Source: Gp1-AA133 sp963850425 (GTDB lineage Bacteria; Acidobacteriota; Terriglobia; Terriglobales; Acidobacteriaceae). From it: a DNA stretch of 64,000 bases. A program made the position numbers and the translations under genes. The stretch spans positions 310,001-374,000 of the forward strand of contig CAWKLF010000003.1 of assembly GCA_963850425.1 (NCBI GenBank), written 5' to 3'. The notes under the pieces were generated by a model. It did no database searches. It saw only the letters and a list, made by a program, of their open reading frames with translations, and was not told the origin of the DNA. Below, one piece after another: positions 9,403 through 17,908 of the stretch (the stretch's first letter is position 1; each line of letters opens with the position of its first letter).

Positions 9403-10110
9403 CTAGTGCGTCTTCCCTGCCCGAAACATCGAGAACCCAACGTAGAAGACTCCCGAATCAATCCCCGGGTTCAAATGCGCCTGATAATTGTTGGAGAGAT
9501 GGTGATATTTCCACCCGACGGTGAAGGAGCGGCCGGGACGCGGGAAAAACTGCGCTCCAAAGCCTACTGAGATGGTGTAGTTGAATTGCGATGCCCCCAG
9601 GATCGGCACCTGGCGATCGAAGTAGAGAAAGCCCAGGCTGCCGTTCACGAGCGGCTCCACTTTTTTCGATCCGAAGTTTGCCTGAAACCCAATCGGACTA
9701 ACACCCGTTGCGTAGACGGCCCCCGCCGGATTCGTCACCTCCTTCCCAGCCACCACGTACCGCTGTGTCGGTTGGAACTGGAACGCCAGCGGCACTACAT
9801 CCGCGGTGTATTTCACTGTAACTGGGCGGGTCGCCACCAGCGTTCTCGCATATTGCAGATTCACCAGCAGCAGTTCGCGGTCTTTCGACGTTCCCTTCAG
9901 CACAAAAGAAAATGGCGAGTATCCGCCCCATACGCCAAATTCGTTGGTCCCATGTTGCAGCCAGGACTGGTGAGAAGCTGCCACATCGAGCCGAGAAGTT
10001 CCGCCGTCGCCTTTTTCCTGGGCCACGCTCCCGCAACACGTAAAAATAAGAATCAGTGTGAGTCCAAAGAACTCTTGCGCGTGACGCTGGACCGAGATCA
10101 GAGCTGACAT
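9403..10110 (-). CDS. PagL-like lipid A 3-O-deacylase / acyloxyacyl hydrolase
   Basis: The 235-residue product has an N-terminal hydrophobic signal (FFGLTLILIFTCCGSVAQ) and alternating beta-strand patterns expected of a small outer-membrane barrel. Near the C-terminus it carries GWKYHHLSNN followed by NPGIDS, matching the PagL active-site pattern His-x-Ser-Asn. In PagL the third catalytic residue is a Glu 14 positions after the His; here that position is Asp. The likely role is removal of the 3-linked acyl chain of lipid A, remodelling the outer membrane, but substrate is inferred from the family. It faces kdsA tail to tail and is divergent from the channel gene. Confidence 0.72.
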   Translation of the reverse strand: MSALISVQRHAQEFFGLTLILIFTCCGSVAQEKGDGGTSRLDVAASHQSWLQHGTNEFGVWGGYSPFSFVLKGTSKDRELLLVNLQYARTLVATRPVTVKYTADVVPLAFQFQPTQRYVVAGKEVTNPAGAVYATGVSPIGFQANFGSKKVEPLVNGSLGFLYFDRQVPILGASQFNYTISVGFGAQFFPRPGRSFTVGWKYHHLSNNYQAHLNPGIDSGVFYVGFSMFRAGKTH

Positions 10111-10236
10111 GCAGAGTTCTTCCCGACCCGTCAGATTACAGTATTAGAAACGTCATTCGCTCAGCGGAGCAGAGCCATCTTGAAACTACGACGAGTGCGA
10201 ATCTGTTAACATCCACACTCATCTTTCCCGTAGGCA

Positions 10237-11379
10237 ATGCATGTCCTAGCTGCCATCTTCGGCCTGCTCATTATCCTCAGCGTCCTGCTGGACGCGTTTG
10301 AAACGATTGTCCTCCCCCGCAAAGTGCAGCGCGCGTTCCGCCTGACTTCCTGGTTTTACCGCCACACCTGGATCCCCTGGGTGGGCTTGTCACGGCTCAT
10401 CCGCGTGAAGAGCTGGCGGGAGAGTTTTCTGGGATACTTCGGACCATTTTCCCTCATTCTGCTGCTGGTTTTCTGGGCGATTGGACTCATCTTCGGCTTC
10501 GCCCTCCTGCAGTTCGGCATGGGCGAGCACGTTCGCCTGGGAAACGAACCCATCTCCTTCGGCATTCTGGTTTATCACAGCGGTGAGACCTTCTTCACCC
10601 TGGGCTACGGAGACATCACGCCCGTCACCCCGCTGGCCCGCACCTTCGCGGTCATGGAAGCAGGCATGGGCTTCGCGTTTCTGGGCGTGGTGGTCGGCTA
10701 CCTGCCGGTCATCTATTCTTCGTTCTCGAATCGCGAGGTGGAAATCTCGCTGCTGGATTCGCGAGCGGGCTCGCCGCCGTCCTCCGGAGAACTGCTGGCG
10801 CGGCTCGGTTGTTGTCCTGACCCGGTTGTGCTCGACAATATCTTTCGCGACTGGGAACGCTGGTCCGCTGACCTGCTGGCCAGCCACATCTCCTATCCGG
10901 TCCTGTGCTTTTTCCGCTCCCAGCACAGCAACCAGTCGTGGCTCGCAGCGCTCACGGCCATGCTCGACGTCACATCGCTGGTGTTGGCCGGAATTGACGG
11001 CATCGCGAAAGAACAGGCCAGGCTGACCTTCGCGATGGCCCGTCATGCCGCGGTGGATCTCGCACAAGTGGTCAACGCGGCCTACCACCCTCATGCGCCA
11101 GACCGCCTGCCTCCCGAACAGCTCGAAAAGCTGCGCAGGACTCTGGTTGCCGCCGGCATGCGCCCCAGGCAGGACGAGGAAGCCGACAAGAAACTCCTGA
11201 AGTTGCGGTCGCTTTACGAGCCCTACTGCGATGCTCTCGCCCGCCGCCTGTTGCTTACGATCCCACCCTGGATGCCCGACGAGAAGAGGAAGGACAACTG
11301 GCAAGGCGGCCCCTGGGACCGGGCCATCCTCGCCAAGGGCCTGGGCGAAGGGGTGCACGTAGTCGACGAGCACTTCTAG
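10237..11379 (+). CDS. Potassium channel family protein (two-pore-helix type)
   Basis: The 380-residue protein has an N-terminal membrane helix (MHVLAAIFGLLIILSVLLD), a second helix around residues 65-90, a pore loop with the selectivity filter TLGYGDITP near residue 127, and a following inner helix (FAVMEAGMGFAFLGVVVGYL). This is the Ion_trans_2 arrangement of K+ channels. The remaining roughly 220 residues are soluble and helical, without a recognisable RCK Rossmann motif, so the gating input is unknown. Monocistronic. Identification as a K+-selective channel rests on the GYGD filter. Confidence 0.85.
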   Translation: MHVLAAIFGLLIILSVLLDAFETIVLPRKVQRAFRLTSWFYRHTWIPWVGLSRLIRVKSWRESFLGYFGPFSLILLLVFWAIGLIFGFALLQFGMGEHVRLGNEPISFGILVYHSGETFFTLGYGDITPVTPLARTFAVMEAGMGFAFLGVVVGYLPVIYSSFSNREVEISLLDSRAGSPPSSGELLARLGCCPDPVVLDNIFRDWERWSADLLASHISYPVLCFFRSQHSNQSWLAALTAMLDVTSLVLAGIDGIAKEQARLTFAMARHAAVDLAQVVNAAYHPHAPDRLPPEQLEKLRRTLVAAGMRPRQDEEADKKLLKLRSLYEPYCDALARRLLLTIPPWMPDEKRKDNWQGGPWDRAILAKGLGEGVHVVDEHF

Positions 11380-11440
11380 CAACTTCACCACCTACGCGGA
11401 CTCCACGCCTTCTTTACGGATTGCCATCCTGAGTAACGGA

Positions 11441-11473
11441 TTGTCATCCTGGGCGCAGCGAAGGACCTGCTTG
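11441..11473. repeat. Dispersed repeat of the TGTCATCCTG...AGCGAAGGACCT type
   Basis: The stretch begins TTGTCATCCTGGGCGCAG and continues with CGAAGGACCTGCTTG. It resembles the 'tgtcatcctgagcgaagcgaaggatct' sequence scattered between genes in many bacterial genomes, including Acidobacteriota. A shorter copy of the first part (TTGCCATCCTGAGTAACGGA) lies just upstream at 11421. It sits between the channel gene and kdsD. Function unknown. Confidence 0.5.
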
Positions 11474-11541
11474 TTGCGCGCGGCTCCCCGAATCTAGACA
11501 TTTCACACACCGCCCTCAGGCACAACAATCGCTGCGAAAGC

Positions 11542-12582
11542 ATGCCTGCAATGCAGTTTGATAACATCCTCCTTCCCATGAAGCACACGGGCGAAAACGT
11601 GGTCCGGATTGAAGCCGAGGCCCTGCGCGCGCTGGCCGACCGTATCGGCGGCCCCATGGCAGGCGCGTTCGATCGCGCCCTCGAGTTAATGGACGCCTGC
11701 CGCGGGCGCGTAGTCGTCACAGGCATGGGCAAGAGCGGCATTATCGCGCGCAAGATTGCCGCCACCCTCAGTTCGATCGGCACCCCCGCGCTGTTTATGC
11801 ATCCGGTCGACGCAATTCACGGCGATCTCGGGATGGTCGTGCGCGGCGACGTGGTGCTGGCCTTGTCAGCCAGCGGCGAAACGGAAGAAATCCTGCGCCT
11901 GCTGGCCACCATCAAGCGCCTGCAAGTTCCACTCATCAGCATGACTGGCGACGTGATTTGCAATTCGAACTCGGCCAGCCGCAACCGCGCGAAGCTCTCT
12001 ACACTGGCCGAAGCCGCCGATATCGCACTCGATTGTTCAGTCGACAAGGAAGCGTGCTCGCTAGGCCTTGCCCCAACTGCCTCAACAACGACGATGCTCG
12101 CGCTCGGCGATGCGCTGGCAGTCGCCTTGTCTGAAAAAAAGGGCTTCAAGGAAGAAGACTTCGCCAATCTCCATCCCGGGGGAAAGCTCGGCAAAAAGCT
12201 GGCGCGCGTCGAATCCCTGATGCATGCGGGCGATGCGCTCCCCCGCGTGTCTCCGACCACGCGCATGTCCGACGTGATCTACGAAATGTCGCGCAAAAAA
12301 CTGGGCATGACCACGGTTGTCAAAGGCAATAAGCTCCTCGGCGTCATCAGCGATGGCGATCTCCGCCGGCTGCTTGAGCGCCGAGGCAAGGACGTGCTTG
12401 ATCTCACTGCCGCCGACTGCATGACGAAGGATCCCAAGACCATCGCCGCCGGCGAATTCGCGGCCACCGCCCTCGCCTTGATGGAGGAACGGAAAATCAC
12501 TTCTCTGGTCGTGGTCGACGGAGAGCGAAAGATCGAGGGAGTCGTTCACCTGCACGATCTGTGGGGAACGGAGATGCTATGA
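11542..12582 (+). CDS. kdsD: Arabinose-5-phosphate isomerase (KpsF/GutQ family)
   Basis: This enzyme interconverts ribulose 5-phosphate and arabinose 5-phosphate, the first committed step to Kdo. The N-terminal SIS domain shows VTGMGKSGIIARKIAATLSS, HPVDAIHGDLGMV and ALSASGETEE. The C-terminal half has two CBS domains (for example GVISDGDLRR and MEERKITSLVVVDG). NLHPGGKLGKKL, typical of the family linker, joins the parts. There is a short insertion (CNSNSASRNRAKL) where most homologues have only NSTLA. Length 346 against 328 for E. coli KdsD. The ATG at 11542 is used; a second ATG at 11551 is possible. Confidence 0.94.
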   Translation: MPAMQFDNILLPMKHTGENVVRIEAEALRALADRIGGPMAGAFDRALELMDACRGRVVVTGMGKSGIIARKIAATLSSIGTPALFMHPVDAIHGDLGMVVRGDVVLALSASGETEEILRLLATIKRLQVPLISMTGDVICNSNSASRNRAKLSTLAEAADIALDCSVDKEACSLGLAPTASTTTMLALGDALAVALSEKKGFKEEDFANLHPGGKLGKKLARVESLMHAGDALPRVSPTTRMSDVIYEMSRKKLGMTTVVKGNKLLGVISDGDLRRLLERRGKDVLDLTAADCMTKDPKTIAAGEFAATALALMEERKITSLVVVDGERKIEGVVHLHDLWGTEML

Positions 12583-12702
12583 GATTGGGTAATCGAGTAA
12601 TTTGGTAATTGAGTAATTTAGTAATTGTGTAATTGAAAGTCAGCCCTGTTGTGGCGTTAAGTTTCCAATTACTCAATTACCAAATTTCCCAACTACTCAA
12701 TC
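12583..12702. repeat. AT-rich inverted repeat built on GTAATTGAGTAATT
   Basis: The left side contains several tandem copies of a 'taatt(g/t)agtaatt' unit. The right side at 12667-12686 is the exact complement of 12599-12618 (AATTTGGTAATTGAGTAATT), and weaker pairing extends about 15 bases outward. The element is far more AT-rich than its surroundings and fills the space between kdsD and the next small gene. It could form a hairpin after kdsD, but there is no following U-run. Confidence 0.7.
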
Positions 12703-12714
12703 CTTGGGGGTCCC

Positions 12715-12924
12715 ATGTACCACTACGATCCATCTACCGCTCTTGAAGAACTCCGCGAAGAAGCAGCTCTGCCGAACCCGGTGCACCTGCGCGACATGAT
12801 CCTGCGAAAGCGCCTCAAGCCCGAGGAATCGCTCGAGCTCAACCGCATGTTCACCGAGTATCAGAAATTTTTTGGCGAGACGCAGAAGCTGGGCAAGCAG
12901 ATATTGACGGAGCTGTCCAGATGA
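12715..12924 (+). CDS. Small conserved-looking hypothetical protein
   Basis: The 69-residue product (starting MYHYDPSTALEELREE) is highly charged and predicted mostly helical, with the pattern LRDMILRKRLKPEESLELN in the middle. It has no signal peptide and no metal-binding motif. GGGGGTCCC upstream gives a weak ribosome binding site before the ATG at 12715. It ends 8 bases before the tail of the convergent PIN gene. I do not recognise the family. Confidence 0.55.
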   Translation: MYHYDPSTALEELREEAALPNPVHLRDMILRKRLKPEESLELNRMFTEYQKFFGETQKLGKQILTELSR

Positions 12925-12931
12925 AGTGCTT

Positions 12932-13354
12932 TCAAAATGGCACCCGGTCTAAGGGCACGATGAACTGAATCCCGTCGATGTGTTTGCCTTGTAGGCGGTC
13001 ATCATTCGTAACAAACAGATCCACTCTAGCGGTCGCGGCGCAAGCCAGTTGAATGGCGTCGGGCGCTTTGAGTGATCTCTGCAATCGTAGACCCGCGTAT
13101 ATCTTCGCGGCTTTCACATCCAAAGGAACAATGGTTGCGGCGGACGAAATCGCGTGTTCGTACCTTCTACACAAGTCCACATCGCTGCGCTCCATGGGCT
13201 TGACCAGGATCTCGCCAAGCGTCAGCGTGGACGTGAGGAGTTGATCGCCGCGACCCAGCATGTTCTTGCGCAGTTCGATCACCGCCTTCGAAAATTTGCC
13301 ATACTCTTCGAACAAGTAGATGAACAGGTTGGTGTCCCAAAAAATACGGCTCAT
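12932..13354 (-). CDS. PIN-domain (VapC-like) ribonuclease toxin
   Basis: The 140-residue protein is a PIN-domain nuclease of the VapC type, expected to cleave RNA with Mg2+. Acidic residues in the usual order are visible: Asp in FWDTNLFIY, Glu in TLGEIL, Asp in KAPDAIQLA and Asp in FVTNDDRL. The ATG at 13354 is chosen because it overlaps the stop of the upstream gene as ATGA, the usual coupling in toxin-antitoxin pairs. A TTG six bases upstream is a less likely alternative. Its partner is the 13351-13851 gene, though that gene is not a recognisable VapB. Confidence 0.85.
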   Translation of the reverse strand: MSRIFWDTNLFIYLFEEYGKFSKAVIELRKNMLGRGDQLLTSTLTLGEILVKPMERSDVDLCRRYEHAISSAATIVPLDVKAAKIYAGLRLQRSLKAPDAIQLACAATARVDLFVTNDDRLQGKHIDGIQFIVPLDRVPF

Positions 13355-13851
13355 TCCCAACCCTCACGTAAACGACGAACGTAGTCGTCCGCGTGTTCAT
13401 CAGCCCAAAGACGTTTGCCTGAGCCCTGCAACTGGAGTAGCGGATCTTCAGCGGAAGCTTCCTTGGTTTCGGCCGTGGACCAGTCCCGGTACCAGGTTAA
13501 TAGGTTGTCGTATCCATGCGGCAGGTCTTCTGCCTGCGGTGCGATCTTGGCTCCTTCCCGATCAGCGTGGTATGAATCCCCTTTCCGGAAGAGTCTCCGC
13601 CGGCCCGGGACGGTTTCGAAAAGCATGCGATAGCGACCGGGATTCGGCGGACGATTTGCCACACAGTGCTGAACCACGTGAACGTATACTCCGGGTCGAA
13701 GTGGCTTGTGAAGTCCTTCCGCTCGTACTCGATCGACAATTTCCGGGATGGCGAAGTCCAGCATTTCGGGTCGCTCGCGGTGTAGTAACGCAAGCGCAAT
13801 CCAAACTTCATCCGCAACCCGAAGTGCAGTCTCGGCCGCTACCTGTGCCAC
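13351..13851 (-). CDS. Putative antitoxin-like partner of the PIN gene
   Basis: This 166-residue protein begins at a GTG (13851) with GAGGGA just upstream and ends in a four-base ATGA overlap with the PIN toxin. The longer frame back to 13953 is rejected because a good promoter (13874-13901) lies inside it. The N-terminal part (VAQVAAETALRVADEVWIALALLHRE) and the RPGVYVHVVQHCVANRPPN region look like a conserved domain of 'winged' or DNA-interacting type, but I cannot name it with certainty. The C-terminal 60 residues are polar and probably extended, suitable for wrapping a toxin. Role as antitoxin is inferred from gene order and overlap only. Confidence 0.65.
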   Translation of the reverse strand: MAQVAAETALRVADEVWIALALLHRERPEMLDFAIPEIVDRVRAEGLHKPLRPGVYVHVVQHCVANRPPNPGRYRMLFETVPGRRRLFRKGDSYHADREGAKIAPQAEDLPHGYDNLLTWYRDWSTAETKEASAEDPLLQLQGSGKRLWADEHADDYVRRLREGWE

Positions 13852-13873
13852 GCGTCCCTCGCTTGTAATTACT

Positions 13874-13901
13874 ATTATACAATGTATCAATGTATCGTCA
13901 A
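13874..13901 (-). promoter_or_regulatory. Sigma70-type promoter of the PIN module with direct repeats
   Basis: On the minus strand TTGACG (-35, 13896-13901) is followed after 16 bases by a perfect TATAAT (-10, 13874-13879). The spacer consists of two exact tandem copies of GATACATT (13881-13896 on the plus strand as AATGTATC), which could be an operator for autoregulation. Transcription would start near 13867, giving a leader of about 16 bases before the GTG at 13851. Confidence 0.75.
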
Positions 13902-13992
13902 AATACATTTGTAATGTCTGGCTCGGCGCATCAGTCCTGCGCTTTCCCATCATTTACAATGTGCAGCTTCCAATTCCTTAGGAATAATCGAC

Positions 13993-15763
13993 ATGCATCG
14001 TTGGTCCGAACTCTTTATCCCCACCCTGCGCGAAGCCCCGGCTGACGCCGAGGTCGCCAGCCACAAATTTCTTGTCCGCGCCGGATACATCCGCCAGCTG
14101 GCCGCCGGGTTCTATTCCTACCTCTTCATGGGCAACCGCTCGTTCAACAAGATCATGAATATCGTGCGCCATGAAATGGACACCATCGGCCAGGAATTCT
14201 TTCTGCCCGCTATCCATCCGCGTGAGCTTTGGGAAGCCAGCGGCCGCTGGGCCGTGATGGGCGACAACATGTTCCGCCTGAAAGACCGCAAGGGCGCCGA
14301 ATTTGCTCTCGGCATGACGCACGAAGAAGTCATGACCGACATCGCCCGCAAGGAACTGCGCAGCTACAAGCAGCTTCCCCAGATCTGGTACCAGATCCAG
14401 ACCAAGTTCCGCGACGAGCCCCGCCCCAGGTCCGGGCTGCTGCGGGTACGCCAGTTCATCATGAAAGACGCGTACTCGTTCGACATCGATGCCGCCGGGC
14501 TCGACGTCTCCTACAAGAAGCACTACGACGTGTATTGCCGCATCTTCGATCGCTGCGGCCTCAAGTACATGGTGGTCGAAGCGCATTCGGGCGCGATGGG
14601 CGGATCACAGTCGCACGAATTTATGGTGCGCACCCCTGCGGGCGAAGACCTCATCGTCAGCTGCGAGAAGTGCAACTACGCCGCGAACCTGGAAAAAGCG
14701 GCGTCGAGACTCGAACCGGTCGAAGACCTCAAGCCCGAAGGCGACGGCCAGCCCCTGCTCGTGCATACGCCCGGGCAAAAGACCATCGAAGATGTCGCGC
14801 GCTTCCTGGGCGTCTCGCCCAAAAACAAGATGAAGACGCTCGCTCTGATGGCGAGCGAAACCGATGTTAAGACACGCAAGACGAAGCTGCGCCCGGTAAT
14901 CCTGATGATGCGCGGCGATCACCAGATGAACGAGGCCAAGCTCTCCAGCGCAGTCGGCGGACGCGAGATCCGCCCCATGACCGAAGAAGAAATCCAAGCT
15001 CTGTTTCACTCGCCCGCCGGCTTCCTCGGTCCGGTCGGCCTCGAGGTGGCCAAGAAGTTTCGACGACTCTAACCAGCCAGTCCTCATCGTCGACGAAGCG
15101 CTCAAAGGGCGGAAGAATCTCATCAGCGGCGCCAACAAAGAGGACTACCACCTCAAGAACGTCACGCCGGAAGAAAACTTTCACCCGACGGCCTACGCCG
15201 ACCTGCGCAGTGTCACTGCCGGAGAAGCCTGCCCAAATTGCGGAGGGCCCCTGCGTATCGACACCGCCGTCGAAATCGGCCACATCTTCAAGCTCGGCTA
15301 CAAGTATTCCGAATCGATGGGCGCCCGCGTGCTTGACCGCAACGGCAAGGAAGTCATGCCCATCATGGGGTGCTACGGCATCGGGATTGAGCGCATCCTC
15401 ACCGCGATCGTCGAGCAAAACAACGACGAGAATGGGTTCTGGCTGTCGCCGCAAGTGGCGCCTTTCCAGGTCGTGGTCGTGCCCACCAACGTGTCCGATG
15501 ACAAAATCCGCACCACCGCAGAAGACATCGCCAAGAGCCTGGAGGCCGCCGGATACGACGTGTTACTGGACGACCGGGACGAACGGCCAGGGGTCAAGTT
15601 CAAGGACGCTGACCTGGTGGGCATACCCTTTCGTGTCAACGTGGGGAAGAAGGTTACCGAAGGTACTGTGGAAGTCGTTCAACGCTCGACTCGTCAAATG
15701 CAGGATGCTAGCATCGGCGCAATAACGGAATATTTTGTGAATTTGCTGGGGCCTGCGCGCTGA
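13993..15763 (+). CDS. proS: Prolyl-tRNA synthetase, interrupted by a one-base frameshift
   Basis: ProS charges tRNA-Pro. Bases 13993-15060 encode the class II core (RAGYIRQLAAGFYSYLFMG, FRDEPRPRSGLLRVRQF, KDAYSFD) and the YbaK-like insertion domain (LRPVILMMRGDHQMNEAKL). At 15058-15061 (TTTC) the frame runs into a stop at 15072, but reading resumes one base later and continues to 15763 with SGANKEDYHLKN, EIGHIFKLGYKYSESMG, GCYGIGIERI and the anticodon-binding domain (PFQVVVVPTN, DDRDERPGVKFKDADL). Corrected length is about 589 residues, normal for the bacterial long form. An extra T, or programmed +1 slippage at TTT-C, would explain it. Since the gene is essential, an indel error is the simplest reading. 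Confidence 0.9.
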
Positions 15764-15805
15764 AGCTTTTCGTCTTCGGCCGCCGGACCGCAGACGGAAA
15801 GCATT

Positions 15806-16162
15806 ATGGGTACTATCAAACTGATTCTGGTGCTTGGTTTCCTGGGGGCGGTCTTCTATGTCGGCGTGGAAATAATTCCGCCGTACTTCGCCAACTATGA
15901 GTTCCAGGACTCCCTCGAAAGCGAAGCCCGCATGGGCACTTACAGCGTCAAGGGCGATGACGTGATTCGTGACGCGGTCTTCAAGCGCGCTCAGGAACTG
16001 GAGTTGCCCATCACCAAGGATCAGATCAAGGTGCAACGTATCGGCACGCCCGGAAGCGGCACTGTGTTTATTGAAACGCAGTACTCGATACACATTGACT
16101 TGCCGGGTTATCCCATGGATCTCAATTTCCATCCCCAAAGCAAAAACCAGGCAGCGTTCTAG
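15806..16162 (+). CDS. Membrane-anchored DUF4845-like hypothetical protein
   Basis: The 118-residue protein begins with a hydrophobic helix (IKLILVLGFLGAVFYVGVEI) and has about 95 residues outside the membrane. The soluble part shows a helix (DDVIRDAVFKRAQELELP), a strand with KVQRIG, and a final strand IHIDLPGYPMDLNFHP. This layout is reminiscent of DUF4845 proteins, which are small anchored proteins of unknown role, but the match is by eye. It follows proS by 42 bases on the same strand and may be co-transcribed with it. Confidence 0.6.
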   Translation: MGTIKLILVLGFLGAVFYVGVEIIPPYFANYEFQDSLESEARMGTYSVKGDDVIRDAVFKRAQELELPITKDQIKVQRIGTPGSGTVFIETQYSIHIDLPGYPMDLNFHPQSKNQAAF

Positions 16163-16467
16163 TTAGCGACTCCTAGTCTAGCGACTCCTCGATCTCAAGC
16201 TTTTGCGCACGAGCCCATTCGTGCATGCGCTGCGCTTTGCCGGACATAACGTTACCTGCATGGTTACTAAGTGTCCGAGACAAGCGTAATGTTGTGGGCC
16301 GCTTCGCGCTCGCCTAGTATCCCTGCAGAGCCGCCAGCCGCACGCTTGCAGTTTGGGCGGGGCTCGCAAGGTTCCCCCAATCCCGGATCAGTGAGTTCTC
16401 CGAAGGTGGACGCGAGGGTACGAAAAGAAAGATTCTCCTCGCGGCCATTCTTCGTCAGGAGAGTTGA
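16163..16467. other. Intergenic region upstream of the lactonase-like gene
   Basis: The first 30 bases hold two copies of TAGCGACTCCT (about 15 bases apart). No gene on either strand looks convincing in this 305-base gap. The end carries AGGAGAG seven bases before the next ATG as a ribosome binding site. Confidence 0.4.
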
Positions 16468-17673
16468 ATGAAATACGCGATGCGAATTCTTTCCCTGCTG
16501 GTAGTGGCAGCAGCCTTTCTTGCCTTGGCAGCGTGCGGACAAAAGGCAAACTGCAACGGCATCAGTTTCGGCGCCGGGGGCGGTGGTTCTTCGAGCGGAG
16601 GGGGCGTCAGCAGCGGAGGCTCGGTGTGTGGACCCGGCTCCAATGGTGGTGGCGGCGGCGCCGCCAGTGACTACTTCTTTTACCATGGCAGCAATGGCGC
16701 CAACAATGCCATCAATACTGCCGCTCTTACCGCGACAACCTTTCAGGTGCTGCCTGGCATTTCCACGAACGTGGGCCAATCAGTCGTAGGCAGCATGGTG
16801 ATCGTGAACAAAAAGTTTCTCTACCTGCCTGACCAGAACGGCTCCGGCGGCATTACGGGCTTTTCGATTAACCATTCTTCGGGCGCTCTCACGGCGATTA
16901 CCGGCAGTCCTTTTTCGGTTTCCCCCACACAGGTCACCACATTGGCGGCCGACCCCGACGCAAACGGCGGACGGTTTCTGTTTGCGGCCGACTTCACCTC
17001 GGGCGACTTGCTGGTGTTCACTATCGACCCTACCACTGGAGCCTTGACCAAAGTCACGGGGTCGCCCTTTCCCAACCCCGGTTTTGAGGCCAGTAGCCTG
17101 GCCGTGGACGGTACTGGAAAATATTTGTACGCAAGCGCGGGCACGACGACGGGAGAAGTGGACGGATTTCTCATTGACCAGACCAGCGGAGCGCTCTCGG
17201 CCGTTGCAGGAAACCCCTTTTTCATTTTTGCAACTCAAATTCAGGTCGACAAAACCGGCACGTTCCTGGTCAGTGTGGATGGTGGTAGCAGCCAGATCGA
17301 TGTGGTCCCCATTCAAGCGGGTACCGGCATTCTGCTTACGGGCTCCACTAATTCGTATCCTACGGTCAATCCAGTCGATGGAATCGCGATCCATCCGACC
17401 GGCAATTTTGTCTACGCGTTTGGCGGCAAGGTTCCGTTGGAGGGCTTTCAGTTTGCTGGCGGAGTTCTGACGGAACTTACGGGCTCGCCCTTCACCGGCT
17501 TCGGGTTCTTGGCCGATTGTCAGTTCGACCAGAATGGCACCGCGCTATTTGGGCTCAAATTTCTTACCGGTGTGGTGGGCGTGCGAATCGTCGATCCTCA
17601 AACCGGGGATGTAACCGCACCGATTCCGGATCTGGGTGTACAGGCGAGTCCGTATTTCGCCGCCACCAACTAA
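16468..17673 (+). CDS. Lactonase-like beta-propeller lipoprotein
   Basis: The 401-residue product has a lipoprotein signal peptide ending LALAAC, so Cys 23 is the likely lipidated residue and the protein is anchored to a membrane. A low-complexity Gly/Ser stretch follows (about residues 35-68) and acts as a tether. The rest consists of repeated blades with the pattern 'hSIDxTSGALTAVxGSPF' (for example INHSSGALTAITGSPF, IDPTTGALTKVTGSPF), as in 6-phosphogluconolactonase/YVTN-type seven-bladed propellers. Many such acidobacterial proteins are annotated 'lactonase family'. Enzyme activity is not demonstrated by any residue I can see. Confidence 0.8.
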   Translation: MKYAMRILSLLVVAAAFLALAACGQKANCNGISFGAGGGGSSSGGGVSSGGSVCGPGSNGGGGGAASDYFFYHGSNGANNAINTAALTATTFQVLPGISTNVGQSVVGSMVIVNKKFLYLPDQNGSGGITGFSINHSSGALTAITGSPFSVSPTQVTTLAADPDANGGRFLFAADFTSGDLLVFTIDPTTGALTKVTGSPFPNPGFEASSLAVDGTGKYLYASAGTTTGEVDGFLIDQTSGALSAVAGNPFFIFATQIQVDKTGTFLVSVDGGSSQIDVVPIQAGTGILLTGSTNSYPTVNPVDGIAIHPTGNFVYAFGGKVPLEGFQFAGGVLTELTGSPFTGFGFLADCQFDQNGTALFGLKFLTGVVGVRIVDPQTGDVTAPIPDLGVQASPYFAATN

Positions 17674-17691
17674 AGTTTTTGGCATCAGGCC

Positions 17692-17726
17692 AGTCACCCG
17701 CTTACGCCCCAAGGCAGCGGGTGACT
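17692..17726 (+). terminator. Hairpin after the lactonase-like gene
   Basis: AGTCACCCGCT (17692-17702) is exactly complementary to AGCGGGTGACT (17716-17726), giving an 11-bp stem with a 13-base loop. It begins 19 bases after the stop codon. The following GTGTCTTTC is only moderately T-rich, so termination may be imperfect. Confidence 0.55.
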
Positions 17727-17908
17727 GTGTCTTTCAAGTGACCAGCAAATTCCCGGTTCCCGGGTTAGAATAAATTCATACTCCCGTCCCGTGACTGTTC
17801 GGTTGAAACGAGCAGAAATCGTGCTCTGGCCGGGAGACAGGCTGTCGCACCCGTTGCCACGCGGACTGAATCGACCCCGCGTAGTCGTGGTGACTCCGCC
17901 CTTGTAAC

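Noticed and set aside
13852..13953. N-terminal extension of the antitoxin-like gene
   Set aside because: It contains a near-consensus promoter (TTGACG-N16-TATAAT), and a GTG with GAGGGA at 13851 is a better start.
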